Source of the DNA: Clostridium sp.
Lineage (GTDB): Bacteria > Bacillota > Clostridia > Clostridiales > Clostridiaceae
Length of the DNA stretch: 36,417 nucleotides
Reading direction: 5' to 3'
Assembly (NCBI GenBank): GCA_015058405.1
Contig: SVCL01000143.1
Span: forward strand, 1-36,417
Shown one piece after another: positions 22,870 through 31,569 of the stretch (its first letter is position 1; each line of letters opens with the position of its first letter). The translations under genes and the position numbers were made by a program. The notes below the pieces were generated by a model, which did not search any database, had not been told where the DNA came from, and was given only the letters and a program-made list of their open reading frames with translations.

Positions 22870-24246
22870 TTACTTATTAAATTTTTCTTTATCTAATTTT
22901 CCTATTGATCTAGCCACAGTAACTGTAGTTACCATTGTTCCATTAACATTAAGCATAGTTCTTCCCATATCTAGTATAGGATCAATAGCTATAATTCCTC
23001 CTGCAAGAGGGAAATATTGGACAAGACCTACTCCTGATAAAACTACTGATGCAGACATTGTTGCTGTTCCTGGAAGTCCTGCTATTCCAAGAGAGGATAT
23101 TGTTATAACTACTAAAAGCATAACATAGAAAGTTACATTTTGCTCTATCCCAGCCATGTTAGCTACAGTAACTGCTAATAAAGCTGGATATATTCCCGCA
23201 CATCCATTCATCCCCATATTAGCTCCAAGACTTGCTGTAAAACTTGCTATTCCTTCATCAACACCTTGTTCATCAGCTAAAGTTTCTATAGTTACTGGTA
23301 AAGTACCTAAACTTGAACGAGAAGTAAAAGCAAGAATTAATGCTTTACCTGCATTCTTTATATATTTAACTGGATTTAAACCATTTAAAGTTATTATAAC
23401 AATATGTAATGTAAATACTATTGCAATAGATATATATGCTGCTGCTATAAACTTAACAACGGCTATCATTGAAGATAATCCTCTAGCTGTTAATGTATTT
23501 GCAAGCATTGCCACTACTGCATAAGGCATAAATTTTATAACAGTCATAGCTACACTAACTATAATCTTATAAGTTGCCTCTACTAAATCTACAAAAGGTT
23601 TTATTACATCTGAATACTTTTTATTAAGTCTTCTAACTGCAATTCCTAAAAATGAAGAAAATATTATAACTCCTACTATATTTCCGTTTGCCATAGATTC
23701 AATTACGTTAGCTGGTAATAGACCTCTTAATGTATCCACTAAAGGAACTACCTTTTTTATTTCTGCTTCTACCGCTGAAGCTTCTGCTCCTACTCCAAGC
23801 TGCATAAGGTTACCTACAACTATTCCTACTATAGCTGAAATTGCTGTAGTAATTAATAACATCCCTATTGACCTAAAAGTAAGGGTACCTATATTTTCCC
23901 CTTCTTTCATATTTATAATTACTTTTAATATAGATATGAAAATCATTGGAACTACTAACATCTTTAATAAGTCCATAAATCCTGAACCAATAAATCCATA
24001 CCACTTACTAACTTCTTTTAGCCATACAACTTCTGAAGGATTTTCAGGGAATCCAGCAACAAGTTGAATAATAATTCCTAAGACAAGTCCTATTAATGTA
24101 GCATATATTGTTCTTCTAGAAAACTTAACTTTTTTCTTTTCTAATCTTCTTATAAAGAAAAATATGCCTATCATTACTAATATAAATGCTATAGTTCTTA
24201 TATCAGTAATCATTATGAATTCTGATAAAAAAGAATTATCAATCAT
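22870..24246 (-). CDS. tcyP: L-cystine / dicarboxylate-type sodium symporter (TcyP-like)
   Basis: A 458-residue symporter of the DAACS family, closest in style to TcyP/YdjN L-cystine carriers. It has an N-terminal helix plus the usual eight helices and two re-entrant loops. HP1 is the serine-rich SRSSLGTLPVT, TM7 has NMGMNGCAGIYPA, HP2 has GLPGTATMSASV and TM8 has DMGRTMLNVNG. The extra N-terminal helix and the NMGMNG form fit the cystine branch rather than glutamate carriers. It should bring cystine into the cytoplasm using Na+ or H+. It is divergent from the CoA-disulfide reductase-like gene, which would reduce disulfides, so the two probably belong together. Confidence 0.88.
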   Translation of the reverse strand: MIDNSFLSEFIMITDIRTIAFILVMIGIFFFIRRLEKKKVKFSRRTIYATLIGLVLGIIIQLVAGFPENPSEVVWLKEVSKWYGFIGSGFMDLLKMLVVPMIFISILKVIINMKEGENIGTLTFRSIGMLLITTAISAIVGIVVGNLMQLGVGAEASAVEAEIKKVVPLVDTLRGLLPANVIESMANGNIVGVIIFSSFLGIAVRRLNKKYSDVIKPFVDLVEATYKIIVSVAMTVIKFMPYAVVAMLANTLTARGLSSMIAVVKFIAAAYISIAIVFTLHIVIITLNGLNPVKYIKNAGKALILAFTSRSSLGTLPVTIETLADEQGVDEGIASFTASLGANMGMNGCAGIYPALLAVTVANMAGIEQNVTFYVMLLVVITISSLGIAGLPGTATMSASVVLSGVGLVQYFPLAGGIIAIDPILDMGRTMLNVNGTMVTTVTVARSIGKLDKEKFNK

Positions 24247-24343
24247 AAAAAATTTCTCCTCCTTAGTTTCTCCCTAATTTATTTTTCATATTAAACTTAT
24301 ATGTTTTATAGTATTTTTTATTATTTATGTATTATAATATATA

Positions 24344-24363
24344 ATATAGACAATTGTCTATAT
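24344..24363. promoter_or_regulatory. Perfect 20-bp palindrome, candidate operator
   Basis: ATATAGACAATTGTCTATAT is its own reverse complement. It lies in the 142-bp gap between divergent tcyP and the disulfide reductase-like gene, 25 bp before the latter's start codon and just downstream of TATAAT-like sequence. It fits a homodimeric repressor of MarR type. Confidence 0.65.
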
Positions 24364-24388
24364 CAATATTCATTAAGGAGAAATTTAT

Positions 24389-25726
24389 ATGAAAGTTATT
24401 ATCATAGGTGGTGTTGCAGCAGGAATGAGTGCAGCCGCAAAATTAAAAAGATTAAAACCAGATTATGAAGTTGTAGTATACGAAAAAACTGATATTGTTT
24501 CTTTTGGTGCTTGTGGGTTACCTTACTTCGTAGGTGGATTTTTTGATGACCCTAACGAAATGATTGCTAGAAGTGCTGAAAAATTCATTGAATCTGGCAT
24601 TGATCTTAAGGTCTTTTGTGAAGTAACAAAAGTTAATACTGATAATAATACATTAGTTATTCATAACGTAAAAACAGGTGAATCTTTTGAAGATTCTTAT
24701 GATAAATTAATGATTGCAACTGGTGCTAGCAGCATTATTCCTAATATTGAAAATATAAATTTAGAAAATGTATCTACACTAAAAAATATGGACGATGGCC
24801 AAAGATTAAAAGACTTATTATCTAAAGAAGCAAATAAGAATGTAGTTATAATTGGAGCAGGTTTCATAGGACTTGAAGCAGTTGAAGCATCTAAAAAACT
24901 AGGTAAAAATGTTACTGTTTTTCAATTAGAAGATAGAATATTACCTCAGGTCTTTGATAAAGAAATTACAGATGTATTAGAAGAAGAAATTAGAAATCAT
25001 GATGTAGACTTACGTTTAAATGAATCTGTTACTAAATTAGTTGGTGATAAAAAGGTTACTCAAGTTATTACTTCTAAAGGCGAAACCGTTGATGCTGATA
25101 TAGTTATAATCGCTACTGGAGTTAGACCAAATACTAGCTTCTTAAAAGATACTGGTATAGAAATGTTACCTAATGGCGCATTAATAGTAGATGAATACGG
25201 AGAAACTTCTATTAAAGATATTTATGCAGCAGGTGATTGTGCAACTATTAAGAATATAGTTATTAACAAGGATTTATATGTACCACTAGCTACTGGAGCT
25301 AATAAGCTTGGTAGAATAGTTGGTGAAAACTTAGCAGGACTTAATAATTCCTTCCAAGGTTCTCTAAGTTCAAGCTGTATTAAGGTTATGAATATGGAAG
25401 CTGCTTCTACTGGAATAACTGAAAACTTAGCTAAAAAGTTAAACTTAGATTATAAGACTACTTTTATTACAGATTATAATCAAACTACTTATTATCCAGG
25501 TAGAAATAAGATTTATGTTAAGCTTGTTTATGATGCAAAAACTAAGGTTATCTTAGGAGGGCAAGTAGCTGGATTTAAGGATTCTGTTCAAAGAGCAAAT
25601 GTACTGGCTGCTGCTATACTTGGAAAGCTTACTACTACTCAACTAGGTATGCTTGACTTATGTTATGCTCCACCTTTCGCGAGAACTTGGGATGTATTGA
25701 ACGTGGCTGGTAATGTATCAAAATAG
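24389..25726 (+). CDS. CoA-disulfide reductase / NADH oxidase-like flavoprotein
   Basis: A 445-residue FAD/NAD(P)H disulfide oxidoreductase of the single-cysteine group. GGVAAGMSAAAKLKR (about 8-21) is the FAD ADP-binding loop, SFGACGLPYF carries the redox Cys42 that marks CoA-disulfide reductases and NADH oxidases, VVIIGAGFIGLEAVEASK (about 152-169) is the NAD(P)H loop and DIYAAGDCA the second FAD motif. A C-terminal dimerisation domain ends with DLCYAPPFARTWDVLNVAGN, with the Tyr/Ala-Pro-Pro segment that contacts CoA in relatives. It should reduce CoA disulfide, persulfide or O2. There is no C-terminal rhodanese domain. It has a strong AAGGAG start and faces tcyP across a palindromic operator. 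Confidence 0.9.
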   Translation: MKVIIIGGVAAGMSAAAKLKRLKPDYEVVVYEKTDIVSFGACGLPYFVGGFFDDPNEMIARSAEKFIESGIDLKVFCEVTKVNTDNNTLVIHNVKTGESFEDSYDKLMIATGASSIIPNIENINLENVSTLKNMDDGQRLKDLLSKEANKNVVIIGAGFIGLEAVEASKKLGKNVTVFQLEDRILPQVFDKEITDVLEEEIRNHDVDLRLNESVTKLVGDKKVTQVITSKGETVDADIVIIATGVRPNTSFLKDTGIEMLPNGALIVDEYGETSIKDIYAAGDCATIKNIVINKDLYVPLATGANKLGRIVGENLAGLNNSFQGSLSSSCIKVMNMEAASTGITENLAKKLNLDYKTTFITDYNQTTYYPGRNKIYVKLVYDAKTKVILGGQVAGFKDSVQRANVLAAAILGKLTTTQLGMLDLCYAPPFARTWDVLNVAGNVSK

Positions 25727-25760
25727 AAGTAGATAGTATTAAATAATTTCTTATATTAGT

Positions 25761-25798
25761 AAGGTGGCTTAAACATCAATGTTTAAGTCACCTTTTTT
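25761..25798 (+). terminator. Terminator after the disulfide reductase gene
   Basis: AAGGTGGCTTAAACAT (25761-25776) pairs with ATGTTTAAGTCACCTT (25779-25794) with one mismatch and a tiny loop, then TTTT. Confidence 0.85.
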
Positions 25799-25853
25799 AT
25801 ATAGTTACTTCATAAGATTCAACGAAATTAATACAGTCTAAAGCTTTTATAGT

Positions 25854-26081
25854 ATGGAAACTTATTTGATGAGTAGGATATTTAAATTTCATAAGTTCAG
25901 AGTATTAACTTTTGAGGTTAAGAAATGGTATCCTATAGGTAAGTATGTAACAATAAAAGATACTAATATGTGGGTTGAAAAATATAGAATATTCTATTTT
26001 ATATTTATAATAATAAGTGTAAGTTATATTATGATAAAGGAATATCTTTTGAAGAAACAAAAAAATGATTATAAATTTTAA
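25854..26081 (+). CDS. Doubtful 75-aa single-pass membrane protein
   Basis: An open frame of 75 codons with a basic N-terminal part (FKFHKFRVLTFEVKKW) and one helix near the end (FYFIFIIISVSYIMI) followed by a basic tail. It lies after a strong terminator. No ribosome binding site is evident before the ATG, and no similarity comes to mind. It could be a real small membrane gene or a chance frame in AT-rich DNA. Confidence 0.28.
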   Translation: METYLMSRIFKFHKFRVLTFEVKKWYPIGKYVTIKDTNMWVEKYRIFYFIFIIISVSYIMIKEYLLKKQKNDYKF

Positions 26082-26138
26082 TATTTGCTAAATGTAATAA
26101 AAATTCTTCTATTGTCATATGCGAATACTCACTAAAAA

Positions 26139-26181
26139 TATCCCCAAAATATTTTTTATTTTAAATAATACTTGGGGATAA
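26139..26181 (-). terminator. Terminator after the metallophosphoesterase gene
   Basis: TATCCCCAA pairs with TTGGGGATA, with further AT pairs inside, followed by TTTTTA on the minus strand. Confidence 0.75.
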
Positions 26182-26205
26182 TTAATAAAATAATGTTAAT
26201 AACTT

Positions 26206-27117
26206 TTAAAATTTATTTTCTCTAATGGCATCAAAATAATCCTTTAACTTAGCAGGCCCAACTAAAATATCACGATCTATAAATAAAGAACCATCATCTC
26301 TTGTTTTTACACACCACTTTACTAACATTATTTCACCACTTTTAATCTCAATAGTAGTTATACATCTTGGATGAACACAGCTTCCATCATTAAAATACGG
26401 AACTTCATTAACACCAGGAAACATAGGTCTATGAGTATGACCTGATATTAGTATATGCTTCTCTTTCTTCACCCACCTAATAAGCCTCTTCTCTACAAGT
26501 TCTTTCTTTTTATAATTTTTAGCTGTCCGAGTAGGATCATTTATCCCATAGGTTTCTAAAGGCCTCCATAAATACCTTACTAGAAACCTGCTTACTTTCC
26601 ATAAAGTATCATTTATGAAGTCGCCCTGATGACCATGAATTAATAAAATTTTATCCTCAGTCCCTCTATAAGATAAAACTAATCCTTCATGAATTTTTAT
26701 TTCTTTAAATAAATCTTTATATGCACATGTATTTTCATCAAAATACTCATATAAGTTTTCTTTTACAAACTTCTCATCCTTCTTTACCATATCATGATTA
26801 CCATATATAAAATAAAGCCTATTCTCTTTAAAAAACTTAGATAATAACCAAAATATATGACTATGCTCCTGCTTTATATCACACATCTTCTTTATTTCCC
26901 AAAGTTCATCACCATCGCCAATTTCAATATATGTGAAATCATTTCTATAATAATATTTAAGTGCGTAAAAATATATATTTTGATTCTTAGAGAAGTTATC
27001 AGCTTGATTACCATCTCCTCTATGACAATCGCTTAATAAAACAATCTTTGAAGTATCATCAAAATTAATAACTTCTGATGATGAAAAAATTTTAGATAAA
27101 CGCTTTAATATGTTCAT
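26206..27117 (-). CDS. Metallophosphoesterase
   Basis: A 303-residue calcineurin-like phosphoesterase with every metal-binding motif: LLSDCHRGDG (D30-x-H, with a Cys in between), IGDGDELWE (GDxxE form), YGNHD (N-H), IHGHQGD (GH) and SGHTHRP (GHTH). The first motifs resemble UDP-2,3-diacylglucosamine hydrolase-like phosphatases, but this is a Gram-positive bacterium without lipid A, so the substrate must differ. A short basic N-terminus (MNILKRLSKIF) may touch the membrane. Single gene with its own terminator. Confidence 0.85.
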   Translation of the reverse strand: MNILKRLSKIFSSSEVINFDDTSKIVLLSDCHRGDGNQADNFSKNQNIYFYALKYYYRNDFTYIEIGDGDELWEIKKMCDIKQEHSHIFWLLSKFFKENRLYFIYGNHDMVKKDEKFVKENLYEYFDENTCAYKDLFKEIKIHEGLVLSYRGTEDKILLIHGHQGDFINDTLWKVSRFLVRYLWRPLETYGINDPTRTAKNYKKKELVEKRLIRWVKKEKHILISGHTHRPMFPGVNEVPYFNDGSCVHPRCITTIEIKSGEIMLVKWCVKTRDDGSLFIDRDILVGPAKLKDYFDAIRENKF

Positions 27118-27192
27118 TTATCCTCCCCATAGCAATACCTATTAACTATACTATATTCTTATAAATTACTTTTAGATACTAATTAAATTCAG

Positions 27193-27209
27193 GGGCTATT
27201 CCTTAGCCC
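27193..27209 (-). terminator. Short hairpin after the DUF4474 gene
   Basis: GGGCTA and TAGCCC around AGGAA, 10 nt after the stop at 27219. The T-run is poor on this strand (TGAATTTAATT), so it is a weak terminator at best. Confidence 0.4.
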
Positions 27210-27218
27210 ATTGATTTT

Positions 27219-28316
27219 TTATAAATATCCCCTAATTCTATCATTAATTGCAGTTAACTTCTTCATTCCAGTAATATCAATAAACTTGTCATAAAGCTCT
27301 GGCGCTTCTCTTAATAAACCATTTATTTTATCTAATGCATTTGTATAATTTTCAGTAACCCTTTGATAAGTTAAACACATAGCCTCATTCTTAAGTTGAA
27401 TTATTTCATCAGTTTCTTTTGTCCTAGTATATGGTTGCTTAGTATATGGTTTATCAAAAGTTATATAAACTGTATTACCGGATATACTTAAATCTCTATC
27501 AGTATACCCTGTATTTCTTAGTGCCTCTACAAAAGCATTTAGCATTTCTTTCTCTGGTAAAGTTATACTTAAGTCCATTACTAACTCTTGTGGTTCTGAA
27601 TATTCTCCTAAAACAAATCCTGTTAACCACCAATGCTTGTCCTTTCTTTTGAAAAGTTCCTTACCATTCTTTTTTAAGCTACATTCCATTTCTATAAGTT
27701 CATCGTTTCCAACAGCTTCATATATCTTATTGTTAGATCCACCATAAATATTTAATTCTTTTTCGCTTGTTTTATATACACCTATTTCACAGCCTGTTGT
27801 TAAGTCATATTGCCCTTTCCAAAACTCTATTAGCCAATCTTTATTATCATATCTAAAATATATAGGTTCACAATCTATTATCATTCCCATTGGAGCTGCT
27901 GATTCATCAAAAAGCCTACAATATCCATATTTTCTTTGCCATGCATCTAATGTAGAAAAAAATATATCTTGTATTCCATCATAACCATAACCAGCTTTAT
28001 CTATTACAGCATTTAATTCGCCTTGAGTTAATTGTTTAGGGCCATTATATCCTGCATCATAATCATAATCATAATCATCATCGTCAACTATCCCAAAAAT
28101 TTCTTTAGCTTCTGCTATTAATTCTGGAAGAGCCTTATATAGCTTATTTACCCCTAAAGTAGCTATTGCTGATACTGTTATTAATAAAAATAATCCCCAA
28201 GTAGATAAATTAAATTCTTCTACATTTTGAAATTCATTCAATTTTCTTTTTAGCATAGATGTTGCTACACTGTTACTAACCTCTAATGTATCTAAATCTT
28301 TAATATTTAATAACAT
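27219..28316 (-). CDS. DUF4474 domain protein with membrane anchor
   Basis: About 365 residues from ATG 28316, preferred over an in-frame GTG at 28325 because AGAGGTGA fits the ATG. One hydrophobic helix (WGLFLLITVSAIATLGV) is followed by a strongly acidic linker with alternating Asp-Tyr (VDDDDYDYDYDAGYN). Then comes the DUF4474 domain: AGYGYDGIQDIFFSTLDAWQ, YGYCRLFDESAAPMGMIIDC, DWLIEFWKGQYDLTTGCEIG. The domain is widespread in clostridia and has no known function. The C-terminal part adds a beta-rich stretch and a helical tail (LDKINGLLREAPELYDKFID). The linker probably reaches through the wall or holds the domain off the membrane. Single gene. Confidence 0.82.
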   Translation of the reverse strand: MLLNIKDLDTLEVSNSVATSMLKRKLNEFQNVEEFNLSTWGLFLLITVSAIATLGVNKLYKALPELIAEAKEIFGIVDDDDYDYDYDAGYNGPKQLTQGELNAVIDKAGYGYDGIQDIFFSTLDAWQRKYGYCRLFDESAAPMGMIIDCEPIYFRYDNKDWLIEFWKGQYDLTTGCEIGVYKTSEKELNIYGGSNNKIYEAVGNDELIEMECSLKKNGKELFKRKDKHWWLTGFVLGEYSEPQELVMDLSITLPEKEMLNAFVEALRNTGYTDRDLSISGNTVYITFDKPYTKQPYTRTKETDEIIQLKNEAMCLTYQRVTENYTNALDKINGLLREAPELYDKFIDITGMKKLTAINDRIRGYL

Positions 28317-28464
28317 AATTCTCACCTCTTTAACATGCTATTATATAATATAGTATTCTTGAGACTTGAGTTATGTTAATACTTTTTACTTATCATTACT
28401 TAGTAATTATTTTTAAAACATATAAATATATTTATATATGTATATCTTAAACTAGGAGTTTTTT

Positions 28465-28899
28465 ATGCAATATATAATAATTTTATTATTAGTAATTTTA
28501 TCTTTATATTTTCTTACTACTTACTTTAATAAAAGAGAAACTGACTTAAAGCACCAGCTAATAGCTTTGAAAACTCATAATTCTGTCTTAAAAAAGGAGC
28601 TTTCAAAATATAGCTGTAAAAGAATCCCCAAAATAAAATTTTCAACTCCTGACAAGCAATTAGGATTACTAAATGAAAATTCCAAGATTTATCTATGTCC
28701 TATTGAGGATTCTATTTTAATTTATTCAACAAAAGAAAAAATGCAGGTTAAATTACTAGATGAATGTTATTTTGATGACCTTACTTGGTATTACGTCAAC
28801 TTAACAACTATTAATAATATAAACTGTAGAGGTTGGGTTAAAAAGAATGATTTTTGTATGCTATGTAATGATATGAAGAATATCCCTGATAACTTATAA
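28465..28899 (+). CDS. Membrane-anchored protein with SH3-like domain
   Basis: A 144-residue protein. Residues 1-20 (MQYIIILLLVILSLYFLTTY) are a membrane helix, about 25-50 a charged, heptad-like helix (KRETDLKHQLIALKTHNSVL), and about 65-130 a beta-rich SH3-like domain (NENSKIYLCPIEDSILIY, MQVKLLDEC, WYYVNL, RGWVKKNDF). The RGWV ending is typical of bacterial SH3 domains that bind peptidoglycan or peptides. It has four cysteines, three near the end (C131, C134 region). Function is likely structural or signalling at the envelope. It converges on the CPBP protease gene. Confidence 0.7.
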   Translation: MQYIIILLLVILSLYFLTTYFNKRETDLKHQLIALKTHNSVLKKELSKYSCKRIPKIKFSTPDKQLGLLNENSKIYLCPIEDSILIYSTKEKMQVKLLDECYFDDLTWYYVNLTTINNINCRGWVKKNDFCMLCNDMKNIPDNL

Positions 28900-28920
28900 A
28901 ATATAATCTTCTATACAACA

Positions 28921-28986
28921 AAAAATCTTGATATATTTTAAATATAGCTTTTAACCTAACTATTTTTAAAATATATCAAGATTTTT
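28921..28986. terminator. Bidirectional terminator between convergent genes
   Basis: A perfect 20-bp inverted repeat, AAAAATCTTGATATATTTTA (28921-28940) with its complement at 28967-28986. T5 runs at both ends and a 26-nt loop that itself can pair in part. Confidence 0.85.
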
Positions 28987-29938
28987 ACTTGATTTTTATA
29001 ATAAACATATATATTAAATATACTACTACTATGGCTATGAAAGGTCCATTTATTAATTTATCCTTTTCTAAACCATCAAATTCTTCATCATCATCTTCGT
29101 CATCATCATAATAACTATCACAGTACTCTTCTTTTATGCTTGCTTCTCTCAATGCATTTATTACAGCCTTAACTATCTTTGATAATAAAAACATTATAAA
29201 TAATACAAATACTATAGTAATTATTTTGGTACCAATAGATACTTGAATAAAATTACTAGCTCCATCACTCACCTCTGGCACGCTTGAGGTCTTTAATCCA
29301 CTAATCTTTTGCAATGTAACTGATAAACTGTTTATTACAAAGTGCATAAGCATTGATGAAAATAAACTATCTGTTATTAATGCTACATATGCCATAACAA
29401 ACCCTAATACGCCAGCATATAAAAATTGATGAAAATCTAAATGGAATATTCCAAATAGTATTCCATTAAATAAAGCTGCTTTAAATGCAGTTTGACCTCT
29501 ATATCCTGAAAGCACTATTCCTCTTAATGTAACTTCCTCAGTAATAGCCGGCATAACTCCAAATAATAATATCATTATCAAATATGGAGTTGATGAAATA
29601 GAACCTATATATTCTCCTACATCATTATTAACAAATAAAGAACTTATTATCGCACAACATGACATAAGTGGATAAGTTACTATAGCTGTTAATATTACTA
29701 ACCCTATTTGCTTCAAACTAAGTTTATTTAACCTAAGAGTTTCTTTAACATTACTCTTTGTTACTAAAAAATAAATAGCTGCAGGAACTAAGAATAATAA
29801 TATATGATTAACTGTTAGCATTACTCTGCTATCCTTAACCCCTAATATATGATATAAAAGAGCTAATGGAAGAGGTAAAAACATAGCACCTAATAATATT
29901 ATTAAAAAATAAATATTACTTCTTTTTAACTTTTTCAT
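28985..29938 (-). CDS. CPBP family intramembrane metalloprotease
   Basis: A 317-residue polytopic protein with the CPBP (CAAX protease/bacteriocin-processing, Rce1-like) motifs: E134-E135 and R139 in TEEVTLRG, H166 and H170 in FGIFHLDFHQF, and H199/N203 in HFVINS. Eight or so membrane helices are seen. An acidic loop with a run of Asp/Glu (YYDDDEDDDEEFDG) precedes the last helix. Family members cleave within membranes and serve in bacteriocin self-immunity, peptide maturation or stress signalling. No bacteriocin gene is seen next to it, so its substrate is open. Confidence 0.88.
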   Translation of the reverse strand: MKKLKRSNIYFLIILLGAMFLPLPLALLYHILGVKDSRVMLTVNHILLFLVPAAIYFLVTKSNVKETLRLNKLSLKQIGLVILTAIVTYPLMSCCAIISSLFVNNDVGEYIGSISSTPYLIMILLFGVMPAITEEVTLRGIVLSGYRGQTAFKAALFNGILFGIFHLDFHQFLYAGVLGFVMAYVALITDSLFSSMLMHFVINSLSVTLQKISGLKTSSVPEVSDGASNFIQVSIGTKIITIVFVLFIMFLLSKIVKAVINALREASIKEEYCDSYYDDDEDDDEEFDGLEKDKLINGPFIAIVVVYLIYMFIIKIK

Positions 29939-30054
29939 TTAAATTTCTCCTAATTTTAAATTAACATGTATATTTTTTTGATTTTAAGGAAAGAATTATA
30001 AATGAAGCGAGATGCTTTTATAATCGCCTCTCCCCCATTTTATTTATATACGTT

Positions 30055-30087
30055 TCAATCCCTCTTAATATATTTAAGGGGGATTGA
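30055..30087 (-). terminator. Hairpin after cinA
   Basis: TCAATCCCTCTTAA (30055-30068) pairs with TTAAGGGGGATTGA (30074-30087) with one mismatch, directly after the cinA stop at 30093. A T-run is lacking on the minus side. Confidence 0.5.
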
Positions 30088-30092
30088 TTCTT

Positions 30093-31343
30093 TTATCCCA
30101 CTATTTTATCTTGCAATATACTTCTTCTTACTTTATCTAATGCTTCTACGGTGGCTTTTCTTCTTACTTCTCCTCTATCACCATTAAATACATGCCTATA
30201 AGATTTTACTGTTCCCTTATAATATAGACCTATATAAACTAATCCAACTGGCTTTTCCTTTGTTCCACCACCAGGACCTGCTATTCCTGTAGTAACTACT
30301 GATATATCTGATCCTGCTCTATTGGCTATTCCTAAGGCCATTTCCATTGCAGTTTCAGCACTTACTGCTCCTTTGTTTTTTAGTGTTTCTTCTTTTACCT
30401 TTAAAGTCCTCATTTTAGCTTCATTTGAATAAGTAACTGCCCCCTCTAAGAAAGCTTCTGATATTCCTGGATAATTAATCAGTCTGCTAGCTATCATACC
30501 TCCAGTACAAGATTCTGCTGTAGCTATAGTTAAACCTCTAGATACAAGTTCATCTCCAACTACCTTTTCAATAGTTAAATCTTCGCCTTCACCATAAAAG
30601 TCCATTCCTAATCTAGATTTTATCTCTTCTTTTACAGGTTCAATAAGATTTAAAGCTTCTTCTTCTGTATCTGCTTTAGCTGTTATTCTAAAAATAACAT
30701 CCTCTTCTTTTGCATAAGGAGCAACTGTTGGATTTTCTCCATTTTCTATAAAATCCTTTAATTTATCTGCAACATAGCTTTCGCCAATTCCTAAAACTCT
30801 TAAAGTTGTGGACTTAATTATTCCTTTTCCCTTATTCATTAAATATCCTTTAACGCTTTGCTCATACATAGGTTTCATTTCCCTAGGTGGTCCAGGTAGC
30901 ACTACTATACATTTATTATCTTTTTCTAAAATAGCTCCTGGAGCTGTACCATTATCATTTCTTAAAACTATAGCTTCTCTTGGGAAGTAAGCTTGCTTTA
31001 AATTACTTTCTGTTAACTCTTTTCCTACTCTATTTAATCTATCTTTTAATAATTTATAAGATTCTTCATGTAATTCTAAATCCATATTAAAATACTCACA
31101 AGCTGTTTCTTTAGTTAAGTCATCAGCTGTAGGTCCAAGACCTCCTGTAGTAATAACAATGTCACTTCTGCTTAATGCATTATCAATGGCTTCTAAAAGT
31201 CTGTCTTTATTATCTCCTATAACTTCTTGTCTATAAACTCCAATTCCTATAGATGCTAATTCCTTTGATAAATATTGAGCATTAGTATTAACTATATCAC
31301 CAAGTAAAATTTCTGTTCCTACTGATATTATTTCTGCTCTCAT
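30093..31343 (-). CDS. cinA: Competence/damage-inducible protein CinA
   Basis: A full-length 416-residue CinA. The N-terminal half is a molybdopterin-binding-like (MoCF) domain with GTEILLGDIVNTNAQYLSKE and TTGGLGPTADDLTKE; it acts as an ADP-ribose pyrophosphatase in relatives. The C-terminal half (from about 255) is the CinA amidase domain with TAESCTGGMIASRL and TGIAGPGGGTKEKPVG, which deamidates nicotinamide mononucleotide in the pyridine nucleotide cycle. Both halves look intact. It is an isolated minus-strand gene here; no recA or pgsA partner is adjacent. AGGGGGT precedes the ATG. Confidence 0.95.
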   Translation of the reverse strand: MRAEIISVGTEILLGDIVNTNAQYLSKELASIGIGVYRQEVIGDNKDRLLEAIDNALSRSDIVITTGGLGPTADDLTKETACEYFNMDLELHEESYKLLKDRLNRVGKELTESNLKQAYFPREAIVLRNDNGTAPGAILEKDNKCIVVLPGPPREMKPMYEQSVKGYLMNKGKGIIKSTTLRVLGIGESYVADKLKDFIENGENPTVAPYAKEEDVIFRITAKADTEEEALNLIEPVKEEIKSRLGMDFYGEGEDLTIEKVVGDELVSRGLTIATAESCTGGMIASRLINYPGISEAFLEGAVTYSNEAKMRTLKVKEETLKNKGAVSAETAMEMALGIANRAGSDISVVTTGIAGPGGGTKEKPVGLVYIGLYYKGTVKSYRHVFNGDRGEVRRKATVEALDKVRRSILQDKIVG

Positions 31344-31397
31344 ATATATTACCCCCTTATATGTAACTCGCTTTATATTATTATACCATAATTAGAA

Positions 31398-31433
31398 AAT
31401 ATTTAAGGGAGCTAAAAAGCTCCCTTAAATATT
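31398..31433 (-). terminator. Terminator after the histidine phosphatase gene
   Basis: AATATTTAAGGGAGCT and AGCTCCCTTAAATATT are perfect 16-bp complements around an AAAA loop, followed by TTTCTAATT on the minus strand. Confidence 0.75.
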
Positions 31434-31569
31434 ACGACATAAACCTTAGAAAAAATAAACAGTTCTCTTTTTATTTTTTGTGTAGTAGGATAACTTAAAG
31501 GCCAATTAGTTAAAAAGAACTTTCTCTTTTAAATTATGTATTATTGAATATATTTATTCATTAATATAT

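Noticed and set aside
22850..23524. Two plus-strand frames within the cystine transporter gene
   Set aside because: Antisense to well-conserved transporter motifs (NMGMNG, SRSSLGTLP), so they are shadows.
30002..30187. 61-aa plus-strand frame near the end of cinA
   Set aside because: Half of it is antisense to cinA and the rest crosses the hairpin at 30055-30087. Composition is that of random AT-rich DNA.
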